Shown here in pieces: positions 52,245-60,558 of a stretch of DNA of 64,000 nt. The translations under genes were made by a program, and so were the position numbers. Under the pieces are notes generated by a model, which worked only from the letters and a program-made list of their open reading frames with translations, ran no database searches and was not told the origin of the DNA. Numbering within the stretch: position 1 is the stretch's first letter; each line of letters begins with the position of its first letter. Origin of the DNA: DAITAZ01 sp036824045 (GTDB taxonomy: Bacteria > Pseudomonadota > Gammaproteobacteria > Burkholderiales > Rhodocyclaceae); NCBI GenBank assembly GCA_036824045.1, contig DAITAZ010000016.1:1-64000 (forward strand), read 5' to 3'.

Positions 52245-53244
52245 GGGCCGCCTCGTCCGCCAGCGCCAGGGCGCCCAGCAGGCCCAGATCCGGCGTGGTG
52301 ACCACGTGCACGGGGATGTCCCGGGTCAGCCGGCGGTGGCCGTCCTGATTGTTGAAGGCGGCCTGGAAACGCCCCGCCTGCAGCCGGGGCAGGATGCGCC
52401 CGGCAATGCCGCCTGCCAGGTACAGCCCCGCCCGGGGCAGGAAGGTGAGGGCCAGATCCCCGGCAAAGGCACCGTAAATATCCACGAAGATGTCCAGGGC
52501 CTGATCCGCCAGGCTGCCCGGGGTCTCCAGCGCATGGCGGCCCACTGCAGCGGCTGTATCGGCCGCTGCCTGCAGGGCCTGCTCAGGCCCGCCGCCGGAG
52601 CGGGCGAGCAGAAAGCGGTGGATGGCCACCAGCCCGGGTCCGGAGAGCAGGTGTTCGGTGGTCACCCGGCCGTTCTGGTCGTACATCCAGCGCCACAGTT
52701 CGGCCTGCAGCGGATTGCGGGGCGCGAAGCCCACGTGTCCGCCCTCGCCGCTCAGGGTTTGCCAGCCTTCGGCGCGAGAGACCAGGGCCGCCACGCCCAG
52801 GCCGGTACCCGCGCCCACCACCACGCGCACGCCGTCCGCGGTTGGCTGGCCGGGCTGCAGGCACGTCAATGCGTCCGCCCCCAGCGAGGCCAGGCCGGCG
52901 GCGGCGGCGGCGAAGTCATTCACCAGCCGTACCGGTCCACCGAGGCTGGCCCCGAGGGCGGCGCCGTCCATGAACCAGGGCAGGTAGGTGAGCTGCGCCC
53001 GGTTGCCCTCCACCGGGCCGGCTACGCCAAAGCAGGCGGCCGCGGGCGCGGCGGGCAGGCCGGCGGCCCGGGCATCGGCAAGGAACCGCGCCAGACAGTC
53101 CTCGAAGCAGGCGAACTCCCGGGAGGCATAGCGCCGCTGGAACAGCATGCCCGGCGGGGTGCCAGGCGTCGCTGCCTCGGCCAGGGCGAGCAGCGTCTTG
53201 GTGCCGCCGATGTCGCCGCCGATGCGTTGAGGCCGCGCGCTCAT
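52234..53244 (-). CDS. glk: glucokinase
   Basis: Phosphorylates glucose to glucose-6-phosphate with ATP. The 336 residues form a ROK-unrelated bacterial glucokinase of the GlkA type. The N-terminal IGGDIGGTKTLLAL binds phosphate. VRLVNDFAAAAAGL carries the catalytic Asp, and VVGAGTGLGVAAL and SGEGGHVGFAPRN follow. ATG 53244 overlaps the thyA stop by four bases, which couples it to thyA. It feeds free glucose from glycogen breakdown by the two GH57 enzymes back into metabolism. Confidence 0.95.
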   Translation of the reverse strand: MSARPQRIGGDIGGTKTLLALAEAATPGTPPGMLFQRRYASREFACFEDCLARFLADARAAGLPAAPAAACFGVAGPVEGNRAQLTYLPWFMDGAALGASLGGPVRLVNDFAAAAAGLASLGADALTCLQPGQPTADGVRVVVGAGTGLGVAALVSRAEGWQTLSGEGGHVGFAPRNPLQAELWRWMYDQNGRVTTEHLLSGPGLVAIHRFLLARSGGGPEQALQAAADTAAAVGRHALETPGSLADQALDIFVDIYGAFAGDLALTFLPRAGLYLAGGIAGRILPRLQAGRFQAAFNNQDGHRRLTRDIPVHVVTTPDLGLLGALALADEAARGG

Positions 53245-54035
53245 ACCGCCACCGGCGCGGGGATATGGGGGTGCGGGTCGTAACCCTCCAGGGTGAAATC
53301 CTCGTACCGGAAATCGAAGAGGTTCGTCACCGCAGGGTTGAGGCGCAGGGTCGGCAAGGGGCGAGGTGTGCGGGACAGTTGCAGCCGCGCCTGCTCCAGG
53401 TGATTGCTGTAGAGGTGGGCATCGCCCAGGGTGAGCACGAATTCCCCCGGCTGGTAGCCGCACACCTGAGCCAGCATCAGCGTCAGCAGGGCATAGCTGG
53501 CGATGTTGAAGGGCACCCCGAGAAAAATGTCGGCGCTGCGCTGGTAAAGCTGGCAGGACAGCCGCCCGTCCGCCACGTAGAACTGGAACAAGGCGTGGCA
53601 CGGGGGCAGGGCCATGCGGTCCACCTCCGACGGGTTCCAGGCGGTCACCAGGTGGCGGCGGGAGTCCGGATTGTGCTTGAGCCCTTCCACCAGGCGGGTG
53701 ATCTGGTCGATCTCGCCGCCATCCCGGGCCGGCCAGTGGCGCCACTGGTGGCCGTACACCGGACCCAGGTCGCCGTTTTCGTCCGCCCATTCGTCCCAGA
53801 TGGAGACGCCGTTGTCCTTGAGGTAGCGGATGTTGGTCTCGCCGCGCAGGAACCACAGCAGCTCGTGGATGATGGATCGGGTGTGCAGCTTCTTGGTGGT
53901 CAGCAGGGGAAAGCCCTGGGCCAGGTCGAAGCGCATCTGCCAGCCGAAGACGGAAAGGGTGCCGGTGCCGGTGCGGTCTGCCTTGTGGTGGCCGTGGTCC
54001 AGCACATGCTGCATCAGGTCGAGGTAGGTGCGCAT
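53241..54035 (-). CDS. thyA: thymidylate synthase
   Basis: Methylates dUMP to dTMP, using methylenetetrahydrofolate. It has 264 residues, exactly the E. coli length, with the catalytic Cys146 in LPPCHALFQFYV and the substrate loop QRSADIFLGVPFNIASYALL. ATG 54035 was chosen over 54050. It is upstream of glk with a four-base overlap. folA is 25 kb away. Confidence 0.98.
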   Translation of the reverse strand: MRTYLDLMQHVLDHGHHKADRTGTGTLSVFGWQMRFDLAQGFPLLTTKKLHTRSIIHELLWFLRGETNIRYLKDNGVSIWDEWADENGDLGPVYGHQWRHWPARDGGEIDQITRLVEGLKHNPDSRRHLVTAWNPSEVDRMALPPCHALFQFYVADGRLSCQLYQRSADIFLGVPFNIASYALLTLMLAQVCGYQPGEFVLTLGDAHLYSNHLEQARLQLSRTPRPLPTLRLNPAVTNLFDFRYEDFTLEGYDPHPHIPAPVAV

Positions 54036-54050
54036 GGCATTCGCTTCCAA

Positions 54051-54278
54051 AACGGGCCGGAATAGGCCCGGGGGGGTTGATCTGTTCCGCCCCGGCGCGG
54101 CCAGGGCCCGGGGCTAGACTGGGGTTGGATTGTACGCGGGCCGGGGCGCATCCGTTCCCGTGGTCGAAGGAGGTCGAGCGTGACAGGGGGAGGCGAAATC
54201 GTGCGTGCTATATTTCATGAGCTTGTGCTCACCCGGCGTCGGTCCGACCGGCGCACCCTGCCCGGAGCGGCTGCGACC
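54051..54278. other. divergent spacer thyA / PilZ-like gene
   Basis: About 240 bases (counting from the thyA ATG) with no gene or hairpin worth calling. The open frame before 54279 reaches back to 54180 but looks like leader sequence. Confidence 0.35.
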
Positions 54279-55754
54279 ATGTTCTTTTCCTTTCTCTCCC
54301 GCAAGGCCCATCCTTTGGCCGATCCTCAGGAGACGCGCCAGGTGGCGGCCCGGCTGGCATCGGCCGAGCCCGTTGCGGCCCTCGACGAGATCGCTGCCTG
54401 GGGCGCCTCGGTCATGGCGGACCCGCAGTTGCGTCCGGCAGAGAAAGGCGGCCTCCTCGATACTCTGGCCGGGATGGCGCAACCCCATTTGACGCTCATC
54501 GCGGACGACTTCCACCAGGCCGCCGGCCTGCGCTTGCAGCCGCCACCCCACAAGTGGCGGGCCGCGCGGGACTACTGCCAGGCCCGGTTCCAGAATCTGG
54601 CGGCGCTGCTCGAGGCGCTTGAGCGCGACGGCAAGGCCCTGCCGGAGCCGGCGCAGGCGCGGTTGATCGCCCAGTTGGTCCGCGCCGGGGCCGATGCGCT
54701 GAAATGGGAGCGCTTCCACTACGGCGGCGCCGATGCGCCCGCGTGGGCGTGTCTGGGGCGCGCCTACCAGATGGCGCGGCAGCGCCAGGTGCACGGTCAG
54801 GCGGTGCGGCTGGAGGGAGGCGCCACCACCGTGAGGCGGGAATTCCTCCGCGCCCTGGCCCTGGAAGCCTCGGCGCTCGATTGTCTGCTGCCGCCGCAGA
54901 TGGAGCTTGCGGACCGCCTGATCGGCCGCTTTGTCGGCAGCTTTCTGCTCACGGGTACCGCCAAGGGGCAAAGCACCCACTGGATCGACCTCAGCGCCCT
55001 GGCAGCGCCCCGGCGGGTGGCCCTGCACCCGGAGCCCTCGCCCCATCTGCGCTTTTTCAGCGCGGTGCCGGCGCTGGAACCGCTGGCCGAATTGCGCTGC
55101 CAGTTCGAACTGGGAGGCTTGCCCCAGGAGCTGGGGCTGAGCGGCGTGCTGGCGGACCCGGAGGTCGTTCGCCCGACGTTCCGCCATCTGCTGACCTACT
55201 GGTCGTGCACCGCGCCCATGCGCCGCCATCGCCGCTATGGAGCCGGGGCGGCCAGCCTGGACGTGGTGGGGGGGCTGCATCAGGTGCATTCCCGTTTGTG
55301 CGGCAATGCCCTGGCCGGGGCCAATGCCGGCCAGGGCTGGACGCTGACGGATGTGAGCCGTGGCGGCGCCGGCCTGGATGCGCCACCGGCCACCGAGTGG
55401 CTGCGGGTGGGCAGCCTGATCGGCCTGCAGCCCAATCAGGACGGTGACTGGATGGTGGGCGTAGTGCGTCGGCTGCGGCGGCAGCCGGACCAGCGCGCCC
55501 ACATTGGCGTGCAGGCCCTGTCGCCCCGCGCGGTGCCGCTGGTGGCGGACATCGGGGGCAACCGGGTGGATGCGCTGCTGCTGGATGCGCCCCAGGCCAA
55601 CGGCGATGTGCGCGTGGTGCTGCAGATCGCCGCCTACCGGGCGGCCACGCCCCTGCACTTCCGGGTGCGGGGCGAGAGCCTGAGGGTGGAACCGCTGGAG
55701 CTGCTCGAAAGCGGCCCGGACTACGAGGTGGGCCGCTACCGGGTGGCCGCCTAA
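54279..55754 (+). CDS. PilZ-like c-di-GMP effector candidate
   Basis: A 491-residue cytoplasmic protein. The long N-terminal helical region has no known domain that I recognise. The C-terminal third resembles a PilZ-type fold: an Arg cluster RRHRRYG precedes TLTDVSRGGAGLD and WLRVGSLIGLQPNQDGDWMVGVVRRLRRQPDQRAHIGVQAL. PilZ domains bind c-di-GMP through RxxxR and (D/N)xSxxG, and here DVSRGG fits the second motif. ATG 54279 (MFFSFLSRKAHP) is the probable start. Its 3' end overlaps convergent mog by four bases. With two cyclases in the window, a c-di-GMP role is plausible but not shown. Confidence 0.68.
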   Translation: MFFSFLSRKAHPLADPQETRQVAARLASAEPVAALDEIAAWGASVMADPQLRPAEKGGLLDTLAGMAQPHLTLIADDFHQAAGLRLQPPPHKWRAARDYCQARFQNLAALLEALERDGKALPEPAQARLIAQLVRAGADALKWERFHYGGADAPAWACLGRAYQMARQRQVHGQAVRLEGGATTVRREFLRALALEASALDCLLPPQMELADRLIGRFVGSFLLTGTAKGQSTHWIDLSALAAPRRVALHPEPSPHLRFFSAVPALEPLAELRCQFELGGLPQELGLSGVLADPEVVRPTFRHLLTYWSCTAPMRRHRRYGAGAASLDVVGGLHQVHSRLCGNALAGANAGQGWTLTDVSRGGAGLDAPPATEWLRVGSLIGLQPNQDGDWMVGVVRRLRRQPDQRAHIGVQALSPRAVPLVADIGGNRVDALLLDAPQANGDVRVVLQIAAYRAATPLHFRVRGESLRVEPLELLESGPDYEVGRYRVAA

Positions 55755-56353
55755 CGCTGGCGGATGGCGTTCTTGGGCCGGAAGGCCTTGATCACCGCTT
55801 CGTTCGTCTCAATGTAGGGGCCGCCAATCAGATCGATGCAGTAGGGCACCGCGGCGAAGATGCCGGGCACCACGGCTTTGCCCTGCTCGTCCTTGAGGCC
55901 TTCCAGGGTTTCCTTGATGGATTTGGGCTGGCCCGGCAGGTTGAGGATCAGCGTCCGGCCCCGGATGACCCCCACCTGACGGGAAAGGATGGCCGTGGGG
56001 ACGAAGCGCAGGCTGATCTGACGCATCTGTTCCCCGAAGCCCGGCATCACCCGGTCCGCCACCGCCAGGGTGGCGTCCGGCGTCACGTCCCGGGGGGCCG
56101 GGCCGGTGCCGCCGGTGGTGAGCACCAGGTGGCATCCGGCGCTGTCGCACAGTTCCTTCAGGGTGGCTTCGATCACCGGCTGCTCGTCCGGGATCAAGCG
56201 GGTTTCCATGCGCCAGGGGCTGGTGAGGGCGGCGCCGAACCAGGCTTCCAGCGCCGGGATGCCCTGGTCCTGGTACACGCCCTGGGAGGCCCGGTCGCTG
56301 ATGGAAACCAGGCCGATGACCAGGGTTTCGTCCTGGGGGGTGGGAGTGTTCAT
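55751..56353 (-). CDS. mog: molybdopterin adenylyltransferase
   Basis: Adenylylates molybdopterin ahead of molybdate insertion in molybdenum-cofactor synthesis. The 200 residues have VIGLVSISDRASQGVYQDQGIP near the start, the MoCF signature VLTTGGTGPAPRDVTPDAT, and LNLPGQPKSIKETLE. It starts inside the end of darP (four-base overlap), so it is co-transcribed with it, and it overlaps the convergent PilZ-like gene by four bases. Confidence 0.95.
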   Translation of the reverse strand: MNTPTPQDETLVIGLVSISDRASQGVYQDQGIPALEAWFGAALTSPWRMETRLIPDEQPVIEATLKELCDSAGCHLVLTTGGTGPAPRDVTPDATLAVADRVMPGFGEQMRQISLRFVPTAILSRQVGVIRGRTLILNLPGQPKSIKETLEGLKDEQGKAVVPGIFAAVPYCIDLIGGPYIETNEAVIKAFRPKNAIRQR

Positions 56354-56913
56354 GTGTCGCTCTCTTCCGTGGGTTCCGTGTCCGGCATGGCGTCATCCGC
56401 CGCCGGCCTGGCGCCCGCCAGCGCCCGCAGTTCGCGGAACAGTTCCCGGTAGCTGCGCGGCGGTTTGCCCTGTTCCTGTTCCTTGAGGGCATTGCGGCGC
56501 AACTGGCGGATACGCTGCAGGTCCGCGCCCGGGTAGCTGTCGCCAATCTCGGTGAGCACCGCCTCGCTTTCCATCAGCCGCGTGCGCAGGCGTTCCAGCC
56601 GGTGCTGTTCAGCCGTCGCGGCGGCGGACTGGCCGTTGAACGCGTCGAGCACGGCCTGGATGGGCGCCGGGTCCACATCGCGCATCAGCCGGCCGATGTA
56701 CTGGAGCTGGCGGCGGCGTGCCTCGTGCTTGTTGGCAAAGCGCTGGCACTCCTTGACCGCGTGCAGCAGGTTGTCGGGCAGGGGCACCTTCTTCAGCCGT
56801 TCCGGCGAGAGGGCCACCAACTGTTCGCCCAGATCCTGCAGGGCGGTCATGGCTTTCTTCATCCGGGTTTTGCTGGGGCGTTCGTCTTCGAAGGCGTCGT
56901 CGGCGGCGTGCAT
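56350..56913 (-). CDS. darP: ribosome-associated protein DarP (YjgA, DUF615)
   Basis: Binds late 50S ribosome assembly intermediates. The 187 residues contain the DUF615 pattern: PSKTRMKKAMTALQDLGEQL, LPDNLLHAVKECQRFANKHEARRRQLQYIGRLMRD, and RQLRRNALKEQ. The acidic C-terminal tail ends PTEESDT. It is the first gene of the leftward darP-mog pair and divergent from pmbA, the conserved arrangement seen in proteobacteria. A minus-strand TATAAT at 56965-56970 is a likely -10. Confidence 0.94.
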   Translation of the reverse strand: MHAADDAFEDERPSKTRMKKAMTALQDLGEQLVALSPERLKKVPLPDNLLHAVKECQRFANKHEARRRQLQYIGRLMRDVDPAPIQAVLDAFNGQSAAATAEQHRLERLRTRLMESEAVLTEIGDSYPGADLQRIRQLRRNALKEQEQGKPPRSYRELFRELRALAGARPAADDAMPDTEPTEESDT

Positions 56914-56964
56914 GGCGGGGCGCAGATGCGCTGGAAATGGGGTGAAATGGGGAAAACGGTTAGG

Positions 56965-56970
56965 ATTATA
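56965..56970 (-). promoter_or_regulatory. -10 box of darP-mog promoter
   Basis: A perfect TATAAT on the minus strand, 52 bases before the darP ATG, in the short darP/pmbA divergent gap. The -35 is weak. Confidence 0.55.
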
Positions 56971-57001
56971 TCTTTAGCCCTCAGTCACAGCCCCATTGCC
57001 C

Positions 57002-58342
57002 ATGTCCTCGAAAGATTTCCACTTCTCCCACGACCGTCTGCAAAGCATCGCCCAGGAGATCCTCGACTACGCCCGCAGCCGCGGCGCCACCGCCTGCGAA
57101 ACGGATGTCTCCGAAGGTTTCGGCCAGACGGCCTCGGTGCGCAAGGGCGAGGTGGAAACCATTGAGTACAACCGGGACAAGGGCGTGGGTGTCAGTGTCT
57201 ATCTGGGGCAGCGTCGTGGCCACGCCAGCACTTCGGATTTCTCCTCCGACGCCCTGCGCGCCACGGTGGACGCGGCGCTTTCCATCGCCGGCTTCACCGC
57301 GCCCGATGACTGCGCTGGTCTCGCCGATGAAGCGCTGCTCGCCCGCGAGGTGCCGGACCTGGACCTCTACCACCCTTGGGACATCTCGGTGGAAGACGCC
57401 ATCGACATGGCCCGCCGTTGCGAAGCCGCAGCCTTTGCCGTCAGCCCCAAGGTTGCCAACTCCGAAGGGGCCACCGTTTCCACCCAGCAGTCCCACTTCG
57501 TCTCCGCCAACAGCCTGGGGTTTATGGGCGGGTTTGCCACCTCGCGCCATTACGTGTCCTGCTCGGTGATCGCCGCCGAGGGCGATGCCATGCAGCGGGA
57601 TGACTGGTACGACTCCCGCCGCGACTGGCGCGACCTCGTCTCGCCTGAATCCGTGGGGGCCGATGCCGCCCGGCGGGCCGTGGCCCGGCTCGGCGCTCGG
57701 CGGGTGGAAACCACCCAGGTGCCGGTGCTCTTCGAAGCGCCGCTGGCGGCCTCGCTCCTGGGCAATTTCGTCTACGCGGTCAGTGGCGGCAGCCTCTACC
57801 GCAAATCCTCCTTCCTGCTCGACAGTGTGGGCACCCAGGTCTTTTCGCCGCTCATCAATCTGGTGGAACGGCCCCATCTCAGGAAGGGCCTGGCCAGCGC
57901 CCCCTTCGACGATGACGGCGTCGCCACCCGGGACCGGGACGTGGTGGCCAACGGCGTGCTCCAGGGCTACTTCCTCGGCGTCTACTCCGCCCGCAAGCTC
58001 GGCCTGGTCACCACCGCCAATTCGGGGGGTTCCCACAACCTCATCCTCCAGCCGGGCGAGGAAGGCTTTGAAGCCCTGCTCAAGCGCATGGGCCGGGGCC
58101 TGTTGGTCACCGAGCTGCTGGGTCAGGGCGTCAATTACGTCACCGGTGACTACTCCCGGGGCGCGGCCGGGTACTGGGTGGAAAACGGCGAGATCGCCTT
58201 TCCGGTGGAGGAGATCACCATCGCCGGCAACCTGCGGCAGATGTTCCGCGACATCGTGGCCGTGGGCAGCGACGTCATGGTCCGTGGCGGCAAGCAGACC
58301 GGCTCCATCCTCCTCGGCAACATGATGGTTGCCGGCAGCTGA
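57002..58342 (+). CDS. pmbA: metalloprotease PmbA/TldE
   Basis: Partner subunit of the TldD/TldE peptide-processing protease. The 446 residues have the family's VRKGEVETIEYNRDKGVGVSVY and, near the C-terminus, SRGAAGYWVENGEIAFPVEEITIAGNL. TldE subunits lack the zinc site, which is carried by TldD; tldD is not in the window. ATG 57002 was chosen over a TTG at 56996. It is divergent from darP. Confidence 0.96.
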   Translation: MSSKDFHFSHDRLQSIAQEILDYARSRGATACETDVSEGFGQTASVRKGEVETIEYNRDKGVGVSVYLGQRRGHASTSDFSSDALRATVDAALSIAGFTAPDDCAGLADEALLAREVPDLDLYHPWDISVEDAIDMARRCEAAAFAVSPKVANSEGATVSTQQSHFVSANSLGFMGGFATSRHYVSCSVIAAEGDAMQRDDWYDSRRDWRDLVSPESVGADAARRAVARLGARRVETTQVPVLFEAPLAASLLGNFVYAVSGGSLYRKSSFLLDSVGTQVFSPLINLVERPHLRKGLASAPFDDDGVATRDRDVVANGVLQGYFLGVYSARKLGLVTTANSGGSHNLILQPGEEGFEALLKRMGRGLLVTELLGQGVNYVTGDYSRGAAGYWVENGEIAFPVEEITIAGNLRQMFRDIVAVGSDVMVRGGKQTGSILLGNMMVAGS

Positions 58343-58383
58343 GGGCAGGAGGGTTCCCTTGTCTGCTTAGGGTTTCCCCGCTG

Positions 58384-58411
58384 TTGGGCGAGCGGATGCT
58401 TTTCCTATAAT
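58384..58411 (+). promoter_or_regulatory. promoter of the TRAP binding-protein gene
   Basis: TTGGGC (58384-58389), 16 bases, TATAAT (58406-58411). It is the best sigma-70-type promoter in the window, and predicts a leader of about 36 bases before GTG 58454. Confidence 0.75.
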
Positions 58412-58453
58412 CCGCACACCTCGTTCAACAAACCCGTTAGATAAGGAGACAAC

Positions 58454-59548
58454 GTGGAACGTCGCAAATTTCTGAAGGGCGCGGGTGCCGGTCTGGCCGC
58501 CGCCGGCGCCTTGGCCGCCCCCGCAGTACACGCCCAGCAAAGCCCGCAGATCAAGTGGCGCCTGGCGTCCAGTTTCCCCAAGAGCCTGGACACCATCTAC
58601 GGCGCGGCTGAAGTCGTGTCCAAGCACGTCGCGGCGGCCACCGGCGGCAAGTTCCAGATCCAGATCTTCTCCGGCGGCGAAATCGTCCCCCCCTTCGGCG
58701 TGCTCGACGCCGTCAAGGACGGCACCGTGGAGATCGGTCACTCCGCCTCCTACTACTACGTCGGCAAGGACCCCACATTCGCCTTCGACACCGCCATTCC
58801 CTTCGGCCTCAACAGCCGCCAGCAAACGGCCTGGATGTTCGAAGGCGGCGGCCTCGACCTGATGCGGGACTTCTTCAAGGACTACAACATCGTCAACTAC
58901 CCCTGCGGTAACACCGGCGCCCAGATGGGCGGCTGGTTCCGCAAGGAGATCAAGACCGTCAAGGACCTGGAAGGCCTGAAGTTCCGCGTCGGCGGCTTTG
59001 CCGGTCAGGTGCTCGCCAAGCTTGGCGTCGTACCCCAGCAGATCCCCGGTGGCGACATCTACCCCGCCCTGGAGAAAGGCACCATCGACGCCGCCGAATG
59101 GATCGGCCCCTACGACGACCAGAAGCTCGGCTTCAACAAGGTTGCCAAGTACTACTACTACCCCGGCTGGTGGGAAGGTGGCCCGCAGCTCTCCATCTAC
59201 GTCAACGCCAAGAAGCTGGCCGAGCTGCCCAAGGAATACCAGCAGGCCCTCGAAGACGCCTGCGCCTTCGCCCACATCGAGATGCAGGCCCGTTACGACG
59301 TCAAGAACGTCAAGGCCCTCAAGGAACTCGCCGGCTCCGGCACCCAGTTGCGTCCCTTCTCCAAGGAAGTGATGCTCGCCTGCCAGAAAGCCGCTTTCGA
59401 GCTCTACGAAGAAACCGCCGCCAAGAACCCCAAGTTCAAGAAGGTCTACGAGCCCTGGCTCAAGTTCCGCAACGACCAGTACACCTGGTTCCGCGTGGCG
59501 GAAAACACCTTCGACAACTTCGTCTATAACAACCCGGTCAAGAAGTAA
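58454..59548 (+). CDS. TRAP transporter substrate-binding protein with Tat signal
   Basis: A 364-residue periplasmic solute-binding protein of the DctP/TAXI-like superfamily. The N-terminus MERRKFLKGAGAGLAA is a twin-arginine signal with likely cleavage near AVHAQQ. The mature protein has GLKFRVGGFAGQVLAKLGVVPQQIPGGDIYPALEKG, the standard TRAP ligand-binding segment with its Arg, and YYYPGWWEGG. It is closest by eye to the TakP (2-oxo acid) group. GTG 58454 has AAGGAG six bases before it. No dctQ/dctM membrane genes adjoin it, so it must use a transporter encoded elsewhere. Its codon use is unusually C-ending, which suggests high expression. Confidence 0.92.
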   Translation: MERRKFLKGAGAGLAAAGALAAPAVHAQQSPQIKWRLASSFPKSLDTIYGAAEVVSKHVAAATGGKFQIQIFSGGEIVPPFGVLDAVKDGTVEIGHSASYYYVGKDPTFAFDTAIPFGLNSRQQTAWMFEGGGLDLMRDFFKDYNIVNYPCGNTGAQMGGWFRKEIKTVKDLEGLKFRVGGFAGQVLAKLGVVPQQIPGGDIYPALEKGTIDAAEWIGPYDDQKLGFNKVAKYYYYPGWWEGGPQLSIYVNAKKLAELPKEYQQALEDACAFAHIEMQARYDVKNVKALKELAGSGTQLRPFSKEVMLACQKAAFELYEETAAKNPKFKKVYEPWLKFRNDQYTWFRVAENTFDNFVYNNPVKK

Positions 59549-59570
59549 GGTCCGGTTGCCGCAACGCCAC

Positions 59571-59600
59571 AAACGCCCCGCCCTGTGCGGGGCGTTTTGT
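59571..59600 (+). terminator. terminator of the TRAP binding-protein gene
   Basis: An 11-base stem AAACGCCCCGC/GCGGGGCGTTT (59571-59581 with 59587-59597) followed by TTGTTT; strong. Confidence 0.93.
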
Positions 59601-59800
59601 TTCCGGGGCTGCCGTTGTGCAGCAGCGGTTTGCCGCCAGCCGTGCGGTGCTTTGGCATCGCCTTTGATCAGCCGGGGGTGAGGCCGGCCGTGCAACGGCC
59701 GTTGTAGGGGATGACCCGGGGGCGAGTCGTTGGGCTCGGTTCAAGGCAGCCCGCCCGGGCAATGTCCGCTTGCCCTACCCATTCACACCCAGGAGCTCCC

Positions 59801-59998
59801 ATGTCTTCGATCAGCAGTGTTGCCGGCAGCCTGGCCGGGGCTTTGAGTCTGGATGGCAGCGTGGGGAGCCAGGTGGAAGTGGCGGTGTTGAAGCGGGCAA
59901 TGGAGGCGGAGAGCAGCGCCGTGCTGCAACTCCTGCAAGCGGTGCCGGCGCCGGGCAATCCGCCCCACCTGGGGAATGCGGTGGATACCTACGCCTGA
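59801..59998 (+). CDS. YjfB-like putative motility protein
   Basis: A 65-residue small protein starting MSSISSVAGSLAGALS. Its core VAVLKRAMEAESSAVLQLLQAVP matches the YjfB putative motility family (VLKKAMD-x-E-x-LL-x-ALP pattern). The ribosome site AGGAGC lies just upstream of ATG 59801. Such genes are often controlled by flagellar sigma factors. The function is unknown. The preceding 200 bases hold only an ambiguous sigma-28-like element. It is convergent with the lipocalin gene, 11 bases away. Confidence 0.78.
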   Translation: MSSISSVAGSLAGALSLDGSVGSQVEVAVLKRAMEAESSAVLQLLQAVPAPGNPPHLGNAVDTYA

Positions 59999-60009
59999 CG
60001 CCGCCCGGC

Positions 60010-60558
60010 TCAGCGTCCGCCGTTCTGGGGCACCCGCTCCACCTTGGCCGGGTCGTAGCCCTGTTCGGCCACCAGGGCGAGCAGCTTCTGGTAGTCCGCC
60101 TCGGGGATCTGCGGGGTGCGGGCCATGATCCACAGGTAGTCCCGCTTTTCGCGACCGATCACGGTCTGGCTGTAGTCGGGGGCGAGGTGGATGATCCGGT
60201 AGTCCCCCTTGATCGGCCAGATGAACTGCATGCCCCAGACAGCGTTGCTGCGGGGGTCCAGCACGTAGCCGCGGGGGGTCATCCGTTTGGCGGGGCCGTC
60301 GAAGCCGCCGTCCCGGTAGGTGAAGGTGGTGGCGATGCTGCCGTCCGCGTCCAGCCGGTAGGATTCGACGGCGTTGTGGGCGCCCTGTTCGATGAAGGTG
60401 GGGATGTTGGCGATGACGTACCAGTCGCCCATGAAGCGGGGGATGTCCACGTGCTCCACGGTGCGCAGGGGCGCCAGCGGAGGGCTCTGGCAGCCGGCGA
60501 GCAGGGCGAGGGCGGCCAGGGGAACGAGGCGTCGGGCAAGGTGGGCGCAGGTGTTCAT
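60010..60558 (-). CDS. blc: bacterial lipocalin (Blc-type) lipoprotein
   Basis: An outer-membrane lipoprotein of 182 residues. The signal peptide ends LLAGC with the lipid-attached Cys near 23. The lipocalin core has the diagnostic FMGDWYVIANIP, then TFTYRDG and YLWIMARTPQIPEADY. Blc proteins bind lysophospholipids or fatty acids under envelope stress. ATG 60558 overlaps the DUF1295 stop by four bases, so it is the third gene of a leftward CFA-like/DUF1295/lipocalin operon. Confidence 0.93.
   Translation of the reverse strand: MNTCAHLARRLVPLAALALLAGCQSPPLAPLRTVEHVDIPRFMGDWYVIANIPTFIEQGAHNAVESYRLDADGSIATTFTYRDGGFDGPAKRMTPRGYVLDPRSNAVWGMQFIWPIKGDYRIIHLAPDYSQTVIGREKRDYLWIMARTPQIPEADYQKLLALVAEQGYDPAKVERVPQNGGR

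Noticed and set aside
59602..59800. Flagellar sigma-28 promoter before the YjfB-like gene
   Set aside because: TTCAAGG followed by GGCAATGT is too far from TAAA-N15-GCCGATAA to call.
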